Origin: Pseudomonas taiwanensis DSM 21245
GTDB lineage: Bacteria; Pseudomonadota; Gammaproteobacteria; Pseudomonadales; Pseudomonadaceae
Assembly (NCBI RefSeq): GCF_000425785.1
Contig: NZ_AUEC01000039.1
Span: forward strand, 1-48,480
Direction: 5' to 3'
Length of the DNA stretch: 48,480 bases
A program made the position numbers and the translations under genes. Below the pieces are notes generated by a model. The model was not told where the DNA came from and made no database searches. It saw nothing but the letters and a program-made list of their open reading frames with translations. Below are positions 1-8,618 of the stretch, in pieces. Within the stretch, counting starts at the first letter, position 1; every line of letters begins with the position of its first letter.

Positions 1-154
1 TGTCGGCGCTGATTGAAAATTGACCCACCCTGCCGATTGAAAAATGACCCAGGGCTGCTTGCCGATTTAGACCCCGGCAATTGTGGATAAGCCTAGCAGT
101 CGACAGCGTCGTAAAAGTGCTGACCCTGCACTCAGCAAGGCCAGCCCAAAGAGG

Positions 155-955
155 TCAAAACGGGTCGTCCTCCGCCTCCTCGATATCCTGTCGCCTACGC
201 TCCCTCGCCTGGATCTTGGTCTTGGCCACCAAGGTGCTGTTTTGCAGGCGGTACGATTCATTCCCCGTCTCGACGATGTGGCAGTGGTGTGTCAATCGGT
301 CGAGCAAGGCCGTGGTCATCTTGGCGTCGCCAAATACGCTCGACCATTCGGCGAAGCTGAGATTGGTGGTGATGATCACGCTGGTGTGCTCGTAAAGCTT
401 CGAGAGCAGGTGGAACAGCAAGGCTCCGCCGCTCTGACTGAAAGGTAGGTAACCAAGCTCATCAAGGATTACCAGATCTGCACGCAGTAGCCCCCGGGCG
501 ATCCGCCCCGTTTTGCCCTCGTGCTTATCACGTTCCAGCAGGTTGACCAGATCGACCGTGGAGTGGAAGCGTACACGCTTGTTGTGTTGGGTGATGCCGG
601 CCACCGCCAGGGCGGTGGCGAGGTGCGTTTTACCGGTGCCAGGGCCGCCGATGAACACCACATTTTGAGCTGTGTCGGTGAAGGTCAGAGTGGACAGTTC
701 CTTGATCAGCCGGGCATCAGCGCTGGATACACCGAAGTCGAAGCCAGCCAGATCGCGGTGCATGGGCAGTTTCGCCATATTCATCTGATGATGTACCGAG
801 CGCACTGCCCGGTCGGCGTGTTCCTGATCGAGGAGATGCTCGATCAGCCATTTCGATGAGGCGGTGGTGGATTCACCTTGTGCGGCCAGATCTGCCCAGG
901 CAGTGGCCATGCCGTGCAGGCGTAAGTCTTTGAGTTCCTCTGTAAGATCACGCAT
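155..955 (-). CDS. istB: IS21-family helper ATPase IstB
   Basis: AAA+ ATPase that assists the IstA transposase in target selection and strand transfer (family knowledge). It is 266 residues from the ATG at 955. Walker A GGPGTGKTH is at about residues 103-111 and Walker B LVILDE at about 161-166, followed by the GYLPF segment typical of IstB and a sensor-like TTN at about 196-198. The length is normal for the family and no break is visible, so the protein looks functional. The start codon overlaps the end of istA by 8 bases, implying translational coupling. An upstream in-frame start at 991 would add 12 residues unlike the family, so I prefer 955. Confidence 0.93.
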   Translation of the reverse strand: MRDLTEELKDLRLHGMATAWADLAAQGESTTASSKWLIEHLLDQEHADRAVRSVHHQMNMAKLPMHRDLAGFDFGVSSADARLIKELSTLTFTDTAQNVVFIGGPGTGKTHLATALAVAGITQHNKRVRFHSTVDLVNLLERDKHEGKTGRIARGLLRADLVILDELGYLPFSQSGGALLFHLLSKLYEHTSVIITTNLSFAEWSSVFGDAKMTTALLDRLTHHCHIVETGNESYRLQNSTLVAKTKIQARERRRQDIEEAEDDPF

Positions 956-2447
956 TGCGCACCTCCTCATCTGTGCTGCGCAACCGGTCATAGCGCGCGG
1001 TATTGGCGATAGGGGTAACTTTCAGTTGCAGGTTGGTTTCGACCGAGGGTGGTGCGTCACGGGCGGTCAGACGGGCCACGATATTGAGGATGTGGTCAGC
1101 GCTCAGGCTGCCGGACTCCAAAACCAGCTCAACCGCTACGAGGACAGCATCCAGCCCAGCGATGGGCACGGCGGCCAAGACCTGGGTCATGACCCGATCA
1201 CCCTGTAGATGCCGCCGCAGCCCGCGCCTGAGCAGGCGTAGTGGCTTGGGCAGGTCGGCAAACGGGGCACCATTGCGTAGGGCTCCCGGTTTACGCTCAA
1301 TGAGGGGGATATAGTGTTGCCAGTCGTAGCTGACCTGATCGCGATCAAACAGGCGCTCATGGCTGGCAATCACACCATCATCGGCAATCACGACGATCCG
1401 CGAGGGATAGAGCTGACTGCTAACCCACTGTCCAACACGCTCGCAGGGTACTGAATAGCGGTTGCGAGCCACGTTGATCAGACAGGTGCTGGAAACGCGA
1501 ACCGTGCGCTCTACATAGCCGTTGAAGGGCGTCGGCATCGGCATCATTTCGACGCGCTCCAGCTCCAAGACTTCTGCGACGGTGAGGCCGTTGTACTGCG
1601 GATGGATCAGCTCGTGCCACAGAGCCCGGCAGCGCTGGGCAAGCCAGGCATTCAGCTCTTCGAAGCTATGGAAAGTGTTGTCGCGGGCGGCCAGCCAGAT
1701 GCGGCGCCGACTGTCTTGGACGTTCTTTTCGACGATACCTTTTTCCCAGCCGGACGCTACGTTGCAGAAGTCCGGGTCGAACAGGTAGTGCGAGCACATC
1801 ACCATGAAACGAGCATTGACCGTGCGACCTTTACCCTTGGAGACCTTGTCGACCGCCGTTTTCATGTTGTCGTAGATGCCGCGACGCGGCACGCCGCCCA
1901 AGGCGGCGAATGAGCGGGTATGGGCATCGAACAGCATCTCATGCCCTTGGCTGGGATAGGCCACAAGCCAGAAGGCTCGGCTGGCACAGAGCTTCATATG
2001 CGCGACCTGGACGCGCCTGAAAACACCGCCAATCAGCAGACCTTCCTCGCTCCAATCGAACTGGAAGGCCTCGCCCAGCGCGAACGCCAACGGCACAAAT
2101 GCCCGTACCGCCTTGCCTTGTTCTCCGCGCCAATGACGAACGAAGGCAGTGAGCTGGCTGTAGCCGCCGTCATAGCCTTCAGCGCGAATCATGGCCAGTA
2201 GCGCCTTGGCACTGCGGCGATGTTGCTTCGCCCTCAAGGCATCAGCCCGCAGCGCCTGCTCCAACATCTCGTGAAAGGGACTGAGCTTGTTGAACACGGC
2301 TCGACGCTGATAAACCGGCTGCTTGGACTCCGGCGCTCTGACCCATTTTCGGATGGTGTTGCGCGACAGGCCGGTGCGCTTGACTATCTCATGCAACGAC
2401 AGCTTGTCGCGGAAATACATCCGCCGAATTTTGCCCATCATTTCCAT
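948..2447 (-). CDS. istA: IS21-family transposase IstA
   Basis: DDE-type transposase that cuts and joins the element ends. At 499 residues it is full length. The N-terminus has a helix-turn-helix (LSLHEIVKRTGLSRNTIRKW) that binds the terminal repeats. The rve-type catalytic core shows FDWSEEG, IYDNMKTAV and GIVEKNVQ, the likely sites of the D, D and E catalytic residues. I chose the ATG at 2447 because an AGGG Shine-Dalgarno lies about 10 bases upstream. A GTG at 2456 is the alternative and would add three residues. It overlaps istB by 8 bases. No internal frameshift is seen. Confidence 0.92.
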   Translation of the reverse strand: MEMMGKIRRMYFRDKLSLHEIVKRTGLSRNTIRKWVRAPESKQPVYQRRAVFNKLSPFHEMLEQALRADALRAKQHRRSAKALLAMIRAEGYDGGYSQLTAFVRHWRGEQGKAVRAFVPLAFALGEAFQFDWSEEGLLIGGVFRRVQVAHMKLCASRAFWLVAYPSQGHEMLFDAHTRSFAALGGVPRRGIYDNMKTAVDKVSKGKGRTVNARFMVMCSHYLFDPDFCNVASGWEKGIVEKNVQDSRRRIWLAARDNTFHSFEELNAWLAQRCRALWHELIHPQYNGLTVAEVLELERVEMMPMPTPFNGYVERTVRVSSTCLINVARNRYSVPCERVGQWVSSQLYPSRIVVIADDGVIASHERLFDRDQVSYDWQHYIPLIERKPGALRNGAPFADLPKPLRLLRRGLRRHLQGDRVMTQVLAAVPIAGLDAVLVAVELVLESGSLSADHILNIVARLTARDAPPSVETNLQLKVTPIANTARYDRLRSTDEEVRNA

Positions 2448-2562
2448 GCTGATCACCCTGTGTTCTCCTGCTCAAAAAATGAGCAGGTGCAGTGGAACAC
2501 CTGGGTCAGTTTTCAGTCAGCACAATGGGCGAAACTGGGTCAGTTTTCGGTCAGCGGCAACA

Positions 2563-4320
2563 GCTTCACGTTTGACGTTGCAACGCAGCACCTTGGTAGG
2601 CAGTGGCACGGCAACGGCAGCCCAACTGTTTGGTAATGCCGAGTTGATCGCGCAAGACAGCACGATAGTGGGAGGCAGCGATGGCTTGCGCGTGCTGGCG
2701 GACTCCGCCTTTACCGGGCCTGCCAAGGTTAATTTGGTGGGCTCCACAGTTGAGGGCAAGGACGGCTCGGCAATTGTGGTGGGCAATCCGCTAATCGGCC
2801 CGGCAAAGGCAGACATCATCGTTGCTGGCGGTACCAGCCTGGTGGCGAGCAATGGCGTCCTGCTTGATGTGGTCGGCGGGTCGGACGCCAACATGACCGT
2901 AGACAACAGCCACTTGGTGGGGGACGTACGAGTCGAAGCGGGTTCTACGGCCTCGTTGATGCTGGACAACCAGGCCAGCCTGACCGGCAGGCTGGAGAAC
3001 GTGGCTGGGTTGAGCTTGAGCAACCAGGCACGTTGGAACATGGTGGAGGACAGCCAGGTCGGCAGCCTGGCGCTCGACGGTGGTGTAGTCAATTTTGGCG
3101 AACCTGGGCAATTTCAGCGGCTCACACTCGGCACGCTGGCCGGTAACGGTACTTTTGTCATGGATGCCGATTTCAGTACGGGTGAGTCCGACTTCCTCGA
3201 TGTAGGTAACGCCAGCGGCACCCATAGCCTGCTTGTGAGCAGCAGTGGTGCGGACCCGCTGACTGAAAACCGGATTCACTTGGTGCATACCGCAGCTGGC
3301 GATGCCAGTTTCTCCCTGCTCGGCGGGGTGGTGGATCTGGGGGCCTTCTCATACGAACTGTTGCAGCAAGGGGGTGATTGGTACCTTGACGGTTCGCGCA
3401 AGATCATCAGCCCTGGTACCGCATCGGCGTTGGCGCTGTTCAATACTGCACCCACCGTATGGTACGGCGAGTTGACGACGCTGCGCAGCCGCATGGGCGA
3501 GTTGCGCCTGGATGAACGTAAATCGGGCGCCTGGATGCGCGCCTACGGCAACAAGTACAACGTATCGGACAGTGCCGGCAGCCCCTATAGCCAAGTTCAG
3601 CGCGGCTTTTCGATCGGTGCCGATGCGCCGCTGCCGGTTGGCGATGGCCAGTGGCTGGTCGGGGTGATGGCGGGTCACAGTTCGTCGGACCTGGACCTGA
3701 TCCGTGGGAGTTCTGCCGAGGTCAAAAGTTATTACGTCGGGCTCTATACCACTTGGCTGGATGCCCAGAGCGGTTACTACTTCGACGGCGTGGTGAAAGC
3801 CAACCGCTTCGATAACAGCGCCAAGGTCGAAATGAGCGACGGCAAGCGCAGCAAGGGCGATTTCAACAACGTGGGCGTGGGTGCCTCTGCTGAATTCGGG
3901 CGCAATATCGACCTGGGCAAAGGCTACTTCGTGGAGCCCTATACCCAATGGTCGGTGGTATCGATCCAGGGAAAGGACTATCACCTGGACAACGGGCTGC
4001 AAGCGCGTGGTGATGATGCGCGGTCGGTGCTGGGCAAGTCGGGGGCAACTGTCGGGCGTACTCTGCAGCTTGGTAATGGCCAGCAGGTCCAGCCTTATGT
4101 ACGGCTTGCCTACGTGCATGAGTTCATTCGCAACAATGAAGTGAAGGTGAATGACCATCGGTTCGACAACGACTTGTCAGGGTCACGGGCAGAACTGGGA
4201 ATGGGCGTCGCCATCAATCTGAATGATCGCATGCAGCTGCATGCCGACTTCGACTACTCCAACGGGGAGAAGATCGAACAGCCGTGGGGGGCGAATGTAG
4301 GGCTCCATTACAGCTGGTAA
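2563..4320 (+). pseudogene. Autotransporter adhesin, 3' part, truncated by the IS21 element
   Basis: Type V secretion adhesin whose 5' end was separated by the insertion; the reading frame runs straight out of the IS end. About 586 residues remain. The first 320 are a pertactin-like beta-helix passenger, rich in short G/V/N-containing strands (examples LVASNGVLLDVVGG, SLALDGGVVNFG). From about 3526 (GAWMRAYGNKYNVSDSAG) to the end lies a 12-strand-type autotransporter barrel ending in the aromatic motif LHYSW that is needed for BAM insertion. The signal peptide and start must lie left of the window, if they survive. An open frame continues into the IS from 2323, but that N-terminus is IS sequence, so no export is expected. 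A rho-independent terminator follows directly. Confidence 0.88.
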
Positions 4321-4333
4321 GTATCAAGACGAA

Positions 4334-4357
4334 GGAAGGCCTGGGCCTTCCTTTTTT
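4334..4357 (+). terminator. Rho-independent terminator after the autotransporter
   Basis: A 7-bp stem GGAAGGC/GCCTTCC with a 4-base loop is followed by six T. It lies 14 bases after the autotransporter stop and separates it from the next gene. Confidence 0.85.
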
Positions 4358-4383
4358 GTGGCTGGCAAAAAGAGGGTGGTGTA

Positions 4384-5880
4384 ATGCGCATGATTCTAAA
4401 GCGGGCGCTGGGTTGGCTGAGCGCACTGTGGCCTGGCTTTTTCCAGACCAAGTTGCTTGCCCCGCCAGACGCGCCAGATGCGTTGGAGGATATTCCTGAC
4501 GGCGAGCCAAACCTGCTGCCGCTTTCAATCCTGGGTCAGCCCTTGAAGATTACAGTGCCCATGTGGCCGATCTCCAACCCGACACCGGCCACCCCGGAAA
4601 TGCTTCGGCTGTACTGGAACGATGCGCTGGTTGATGAAAAGCGATGGGAGGCTCCGATTGCCGAAGCGGACCTGTTCGTTGAGGCCCCGGTTTCCGTACT
4701 GCAGCATGGCCGGGCAGAAGTATCGTACGAGGTGCAGGGTTTCAATAGTGTCATTACACCTTCCCAAGTGTTGATAGTGACGATAGACAAAGTGCCGCCA
4801 GTGCTCGGCAGTGCTGAGGGACTTCTGCTTTTCGATGAGGCGGTCCTGCGCGAAGGGTTAACGGCGCGCTATCTGGAGCAGCACGAGGATGTTGTACTTG
4901 CTGAGTTGCCCCCTTACGATGCGCCCGCTGTGGGTGATGTCATCACCTTGTATTGGGATGATAAGCCGTTCGCCAATGATCGGCTAAGTGAGCGCATTGT
5001 CACCAGGCAAGACCTTGACAAGACGATTTACCTGTCGATACCAGGGGATGATGTCAGGGCCCGCGGCGATGGGCAGCGCTATGTTCATTACCAGATTCGC
5101 GACCGTGCGGGTAACCTCAGTGCGCGCTCCAGGCCGGCAGTGCTGGAGGTGGATGCCACGCCCATTCCCAGAAGCCTGCCGTGGATCGAGGTGCCCCAGG
5201 CCGTTGGTGCCGAGGGCGACCTTTCCATGAGGTTGGATGATTATGCCGACCCGTTGGTGGTCATCGTACCGGCAGATGCGGTGATCTATCCGGACGAGCG
5301 GATCACCGTGCAGTGGGGGGCGCCGGGTGACCATGGTTACTACACCTCGTCCGAGCCGCAACCGGGAACGAATGACCGGTTTTTGATTCCAGAGCCTAAT
5401 GTATTGGCGTACAGCAAGCGCACGCTGGAAGTCAGATATGTGGTGAACGATGGAAAACAAGATTTCGCAAGTGTGCCATGCAGCCTGAAAGTGATCGAAT
5501 TTGCTACGGGGGGATTGCCCAGAGTCGCGCTCGAAGGGGCCAATTCCAGCGGCTTCAGCCTCGGCTCAGCGCCACAGCAGGTGCCTGTCAGCCTGGGGAC
5601 ATGGAGGGGGATTGCCGTAGGGCAGCGGGTCAACATCACGGTGACCGGGGTGCTTCAGAGTGGGGCGGATGCGCGCCCCTACAATGTCCTGACCGCCCAT
5701 GCAGTCACGCAGGCGCAAGTAAGGCAGGGCATTGGCGCGAACAAGGAAGTGACCCTGCCCAGGGCCTATCTTGAAACGCTGCGCAGAGGCGAGGCGTTCA
5801 CCTTCCATGTCCAGGTCAGTTTTGACGGCGGTACCACATGGGTCGACTTCCCACTCTACAGCCCCAAGCTGATCCCTTGA
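4384..5880 (+). CDS. Unrecognised 498-residue protein with repeated Ig-like beta domains
   Basis: I do not recognise a named family. The protein is almost all beta-strand and turn. It has at least three similar segments of about 100-120 residues, each containing an ITLYWDD/LRLYWND/ITVQWGA-type strand and an Ig-like ending such as VHYQIRDRAGNLSAR, VSYEVQGFNS or VRYVVNDGKQ. This resembles the tandem Ig-like repeats of Pseudomonas surface proteins. There is no clear signal peptide; the N-terminus MRMILKRALGWLSALWPGFF is hydrophobic and amphipathic. A GAGG Shine-Dalgarno lies 8 bases before the ATG at 4384; an ATG at 4390 is possible. It sits between an autotransporter and a pilin/chaperone pair, which suggests a surface or secretion role, but that is inference. 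It converges on the chaperone gene with only 6 bases between. Confidence 0.8.
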   Translation: MRMILKRALGWLSALWPGFFQTKLLAPPDAPDALEDIPDGEPNLLPLSILGQPLKITVPMWPISNPTPATPEMLRLYWNDALVDEKRWEAPIAEADLFVEAPVSVLQHGRAEVSYEVQGFNSVITPSQVLIVTIDKVPPVLGSAEGLLLFDEAVLREGLTARYLEQHEDVVLAELPPYDAPAVGDVITLYWDDKPFANDRLSERIVTRQDLDKTIYLSIPGDDVRARGDGQRYVHYQIRDRAGNLSARSRPAVLEVDATPIPRSLPWIEVPQAVGAEGDLSMRLDDYADPLVVIVPADAVIYPDERITVQWGAPGDHGYYTSSEPQPGTNDRFLIPEPNVLAYSKRTLEVRYVVNDGKQDFASVPCSLKVIEFATGGLPRVALEGANSSGFSLGSAPQQVPVSLGTWRGIAVGQRVNITVTGVLQSGADARPYNVLTAHAVTQAQVRQGIGANKEVTLPRAYLETLRRGEAFTFHVQVSFDGGTTWVDFPLYSPKLIP

Positions 5881-5886
5881 GTGCAT

Positions 5887-6633
5887 TCACAGGCGCCCCA
5901 CTGGGCGCGACAATTCGGGCGTGAGGCCGCCGTAGTCATTGATGGTTGTGAACTGGACCTTCAGGCCGTCCTGCACGGTTGCAGCTTTGAGTGGGTAGGT
6001 TTGTCTGCCCATGGGGATAGCCATCTTCCTGGCATCGATTTTTTCGCTGCCCTTGGCGCTGTGCAAGGTGAGCTGGTTGAAGGTGAAGTAGTACGGAGAT
6101 GGGTTGTCGACCACCAGGTGAGGCTTGCCGTCCAGCGTTTGCACCGACCAGGCCAGGCTTTGCAGGTAGTCTTGTGGACGGCCCTTGAGTTGGGTGGGGC
6201 GGTAGAAGACCTTGATGCGGGTCCGCAGGGCGATGGTCAGGCTATTGCTCGGCTTATCGTCTGCCTGCGGAATTTCCTGCAGATTGAAGTAGAACACCGA
6301 CTCACGGTCGTTGGGCAGATCATTGGGCAGGCGGTTGAGCTGAACCGTCTGTTCGCCGGTCGGATCGATGCGGAACAGGGCAGGTGAAGCGATCAGGGGT
6401 ACTGCGGTGGTGCTGTCGTCGGCCTCGGTATTGATCCAGGCCTGGGCCGCGTAAGGGCGTTGGCTGGGGTTGGCGACCACGATGCTGGTGCTTTGACGGT
6501 CGCTGGGCTGGATCACTCGGGTAGAGCTGATGGTCAGGGCAGCGTGGGCGCTGGCTTGGACGAGCAAGGCAAGGCAGGTGCCGATTACCATGGCAAGCCT
6601 GGAGGCAAAGGAGTTGGGGCGGGGCATGGGCAT
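5887..6633 (-). CDS. Periplasmic pilus-assembly chaperone, PapD/FimC family
   Basis: Chaperones of this family fold pilin subunits in the periplasm by donor-strand complementation and pass them to an outer-membrane usher. A signal peptide ends near ALLVQASAHA. Domain 1 has the family pattern STRVIQPSDRQSTSIVVANPS and AQAWINTE. The G1 strand and conserved segment are seen in VFYFNLQEIP and LTIALRTRIKVFYRP, the latter containing the C-terminal-anchor region. The length of about 248 residues is normal. The start at 6633 is favoured over 6648 (no Shine-Dalgarno) but 6627 is also possible. It lies downstream of the pilin on the same strand, so the two are probably co-transcribed. No usher gene is present nearby. 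Confidence 0.88.
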   Translation of the reverse strand: MPMPRPNSFASRLAMVIGTCLALLVQASAHAALTISSTRVIQPSDRQSTSIVVANPSQRPYAAQAWINTEADDSTTAVPLIASPALFRIDPTGEQTVQLNRLPNDLPNDRESVFYFNLQEIPQADDKPSNSLTIALRTRIKVFYRPTQLKGRPQDYLQSLAWSVQTLDGKPHLVVDNPSPYYFTFNQLTLHSAKGSEKIDARKMAIPMGRQTYPLKAATVQDGLKVQFTTINDYGGLTPELSRPVGRL

Positions 6634-6658
6634 GTCTCTCTGCTGCATTTCGCAGGGG

Positions 6659-6690
6659 ACTCCAGGTGCATTCGCGGACGCGCCTGGAGT
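6659..6690 (-). promoter_or_regulatory. Inverted repeat between pilin and chaperone genes
   Basis: A perfect 8-bp inverted repeat (ACTCCAGG/CCTGGAGT) with a 16-base loop fills the short gap between the pilin stop and the chaperone start. In RNA it would form a hairpin without a U-run. It could protect the upstream pilin message or reduce read-through, giving more pilin than chaperone. The function is inferred. Confidence 0.45.
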
Positions 6691-6698
6691 GCAACGGA

Positions 6699-7232
6699 TT
6701 ACTTGATGTCCACGAGGAAGGTGACTTCCGATGCCGCGTCGCCTTCAGTTACGGTAGCTGCGGTGGACTGATACATGGCGTAGAACAGCATGTCGGTGGG
6801 TTTTGCAACATCGAGCAGGTAGGCGACCGATTCCTTGTCCGGGGCCAGGTTGGTCAGGCTCTTGTCCTGAATGGCCAGTGCCAGCCCGCTGGTGCCGCCT
6901 GGGCGCAGTGCGTAGAGGTCGGTGCCTTCGGGGCCGTAGATCGCCGAGAAGGTGACATAGCCCTGTTCGCCAGCGGCGATGGTGCAAGTACCAGGGGTAA
7001 GGCGCAGGGCGAACGGAATAGGGCGTGTTTGCTTGCCGACCTTGTCGAAGAAACTTGGGTGATAGCTACCGATCACGACGCGAGGCAGACCACCGCCAGT
7101 GCCCGGTTCGACCACTTCGATAGGGCAGGTACCGCCTGGGGTGATGGTGCCGTGGAAGTTGATATTGCCAGTGTTTGCAAATGCTGCAGTGCTCGCCAGG
7201 CTCATGGCGAGAGCGATAAGGGTCCGTTTCAT
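6699..7232 (-). CDS. Fimbrial (type 1-like) pilin subunit or Ig-like secreted protein
   Basis: Small secreted protein of 177 residues. A signal peptide MKRTLIALAMSLASTAAFA is followed by NTGNINFHGTITPGGTCPIEV, which matches the N-terminal donor strand and first beta-strand of FimA-type pilins (G-x-I-x-F-x-G-x-I). Two cysteines (GGTCPI and PGTCTI) could form the usual pilin disulphide. The C-terminus (EVTFLVDIK) resembles the pilin end strand but lacks the canonical penultimate Tyr. A Shine-Dalgarno AGGA precedes the ATG. It is the first gene of a two-gene pair with the chaperone. It may be a minor or atypical subunit, because no usher or tip adhesin is adjacent. Confidence 0.78.
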   Translation of the reverse strand: MKRTLIALAMSLASTAAFANTGNINFHGTITPGGTCPIEVVEPGTGGGLPRVVIGSYHPSFFDKVGKQTRPIPFALRLTPGTCTIAAGEQGYVTFSAIYGPEGTDLYALRPGGTSGLALAIQDKSLTNLAPDKESVAYLLDVAKPTDMLFYAMYQSTAATVTEGDAASEVTFLVDIK

Positions 7233-7260
7233 TGTTTATATCCTGGTGTTGGGAGGCGTT

Positions 7261-7282
7261 CGAACATGCATCTGAATGTTCG
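7261..7282 (-). promoter_or_regulatory. Inverted repeat upstream of the pilin gene
   Basis: CGAACAT and ATGTTCG form a perfect 7-bp inverted repeat separated by 8 bases, 29-50 bases upstream of the pilin start. It could be a protein-binding operator or a hairpin in the leader. No regulator can be named from the sequence. Confidence 0.35.
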
Positions 7283-7413
7283 GTCGGCAGGATATTCAGG
7301 CGAGGCGGGTCGAGGCTGTAGGGCAATTCAACAATGGATGCAGGAGCGATGGACAAAAACCGGGACGGCGCAGCGAACCACGCCGGTCGGTCGACGTGGC
7401 TAGATGCACAGAC

Positions 7414-7824
7414 TCAGTGTTGGAGGTTCCCGCCAGCTTGGCTCAGCAACTGCTTATGCTGGTTCCAGTCAAAGGCTTCGCCGTTCTGTTCAGCCTCGTA
7501 ACGGCGTTCTTCCAGCTGTTGGTAAAGCTCCAGCTCTGGGTCAGGCATGAAGTGCAGGCAGTCGCCGCCGAAGAACCACAACAGGTCGCGCGGAACCAGG
7601 TGAGCAATTTGCGGGTAGCGCTGTATCACCTGGCAGATCAGGTCCTGGCCCAGGTACTGGCTTTGCAACGGGTCTGTCGGCAGCAGGGTCAGCAGTTCGT
7701 CGAAGCGTTCGAGGAACAGGCCGTGGCTTTCCTCCGGTACCTGCTCGGCCTCACCCAGTGCCACCAAGATGGTGCGCAGGTGATGCAGCAGTTGCAGGTG
7801 GTATTCCAGGTGGGGGTTGGCCAT
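7414..7824 (-). CDS. PA2817-family conserved hypothetical protein
   Basis: 136-residue soluble, mostly helical protein rich in Leu, Glu and Gln (LEYHLQLLHHLRTILVALG near the N-terminus; QLEERRYEAEQNGEAFDWNQ near the C-terminus). It has no signal peptide or membrane segment. I recognise it from gene order as the counterpart of PA2817, which in P. aeruginosa sits close to the fadE-like gene PA2815. No biochemical function is known to me. It is read leftward and stands alone, with the pilin gene 180 bases downstream. Confidence 0.8.
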   Translation of the reverse strand: MANPHLEYHLQLLHHLRTILVALGEAEQVPEESHGLFLERFDELLTLLPTDPLQSQYLGQDLICQVIQRYPQIAHLVPRDLLWFFGGDCLHFMPDPELELYQQLEERRYEAEQNGEAFDWNQHKQLLSQAGGNLQH

Positions 7825-8061
7825 CGTGTGATCCTTGAGGGTAATTCAAACAAGGCAGAAGTATACGCCGGTTGTGGGTCTATTGTGGAACGTCCGCCGG
7901 ACCAGCCGCCTGTCTGCCCATGATGTGTGCCGACCTATCATTTCTGCCAGGTGCGTGCCTGTCGCCGCTGATTTAGATTCAAGCCTGAGTCAACGATGCG
8001 GTCCTTCAACAGGTGATGGCCGGTGTCGAGGGCATACAATTTTCTGCGCGAGATCAGCACC

Positions 8062-8496
8062 ATGGCAAACGACAACACCCTAAAGCAGAGCGGTTCTATC
8101 ATCTTCTGGAATGGCAGCAACGATAGCGTTGGACTCAACTTGCCGGCAGAAGGAAGCGGCGAAAGCGTCAGCAAGACAATTGTCGCCAACTACAGCAAAA
8201 TCGAGATGAGTGACATCCCTTCTGCCACGACCATCACGTTGGTCTACAGACCAGCCCCAGACGACTGGACTGTCCTATCCTCCATTACACTGCGTACCAC
8301 TCACAGACCCGCGTCGCTTAACCGTACCGAATACAGCTATCTCTTGAACACCTATGCCGTTGGCGATTTCATCAGTGAGGCGCTAGGTGTGGAGGTGATT
8401 GCAAAAAAGGCCGGACCTTCCCGTCAGGCTGATGTCCTGGCGGACCATCAAGTCGATTGTCACGTCAAACTTTCCAGCTCGCCGCCCAGCGCCTGA
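8062..8496 (+). CDS. Unrecognised 144-residue orphan protein
   Basis: I do not recognise this protein. It is rich in Ser, Thr and Asn, with alternating hydrophobic stretches suggesting beta structure (GSIIFWNGSNDSVGLNLP, ATTITLVYRPAPDDWTVLSS), and has no signal peptide. Its base composition is visibly less GC-rich than the neighbouring fadE gene, which suggests recent acquisition. The ATG at 8062 has only a weak GAG-type Shine-Dalgarno; an in-frame ATG at 8023 would add 13 residues. The gene is isolated between two leftward genes. A TACAAT sequence at 8035-8040 could be part of a promoter, without a convincing -35. It is probably real but unproven. Confidence 0.55.
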   Translation: MANDNTLKQSGSIIFWNGSNDSVGLNLPAEGSGESVSKTIVANYSKIEMSDIPSATTITLVYRPAPDDWTVLSSITLRTTHRPASLNRTEYSYLLNTYAVGDFISEALGVEVIAKKAGPSRQADVLADHQVDCHVKLSSSPPSA

Positions 8497-8618
8497 ACGG
8501 ATCTCACCCCGGCATATGAGTATCGGTGATTGCAAGGTGCGGGGGCGTGCCGGGGAGGCACGCGGATGACGCTGCCTCTTGGCCAAGCGCCGCCCTGGCA
8601 CCTGAATGGGGTTATCGC

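Larger units (their letters stand above)
1..2562 (-). mobile_element. IS21-family insertion sequence, apparently complete
   Basis: The element carries istA and istB in the usual overlapping order, read leftward. Its ends match as inverted repeats: the left end starts TGTCGGCGCTGATTGAAAA at base 1 and the right end, read on the minus strand from 2562, starts TGTTGCCGCTGACCGAAAA. Each end has a second inner copy of the motif (GATTGAAAAATGACCCA near 34-50 on the left; its counterpart near 2502-2520 on the right). Multiple terminal repeats are typical of IS21. The left flank lies outside the window, so the target duplication cannot be seen. The element sits inside an autotransporter gene. Confidence 0.93.

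Noticed and set aside
5881..6387. Plus-strand frame opposite the chaperone
   Set aside because: The minus strand encodes a full chaperone with signal peptide; this frame has no signal or domain.
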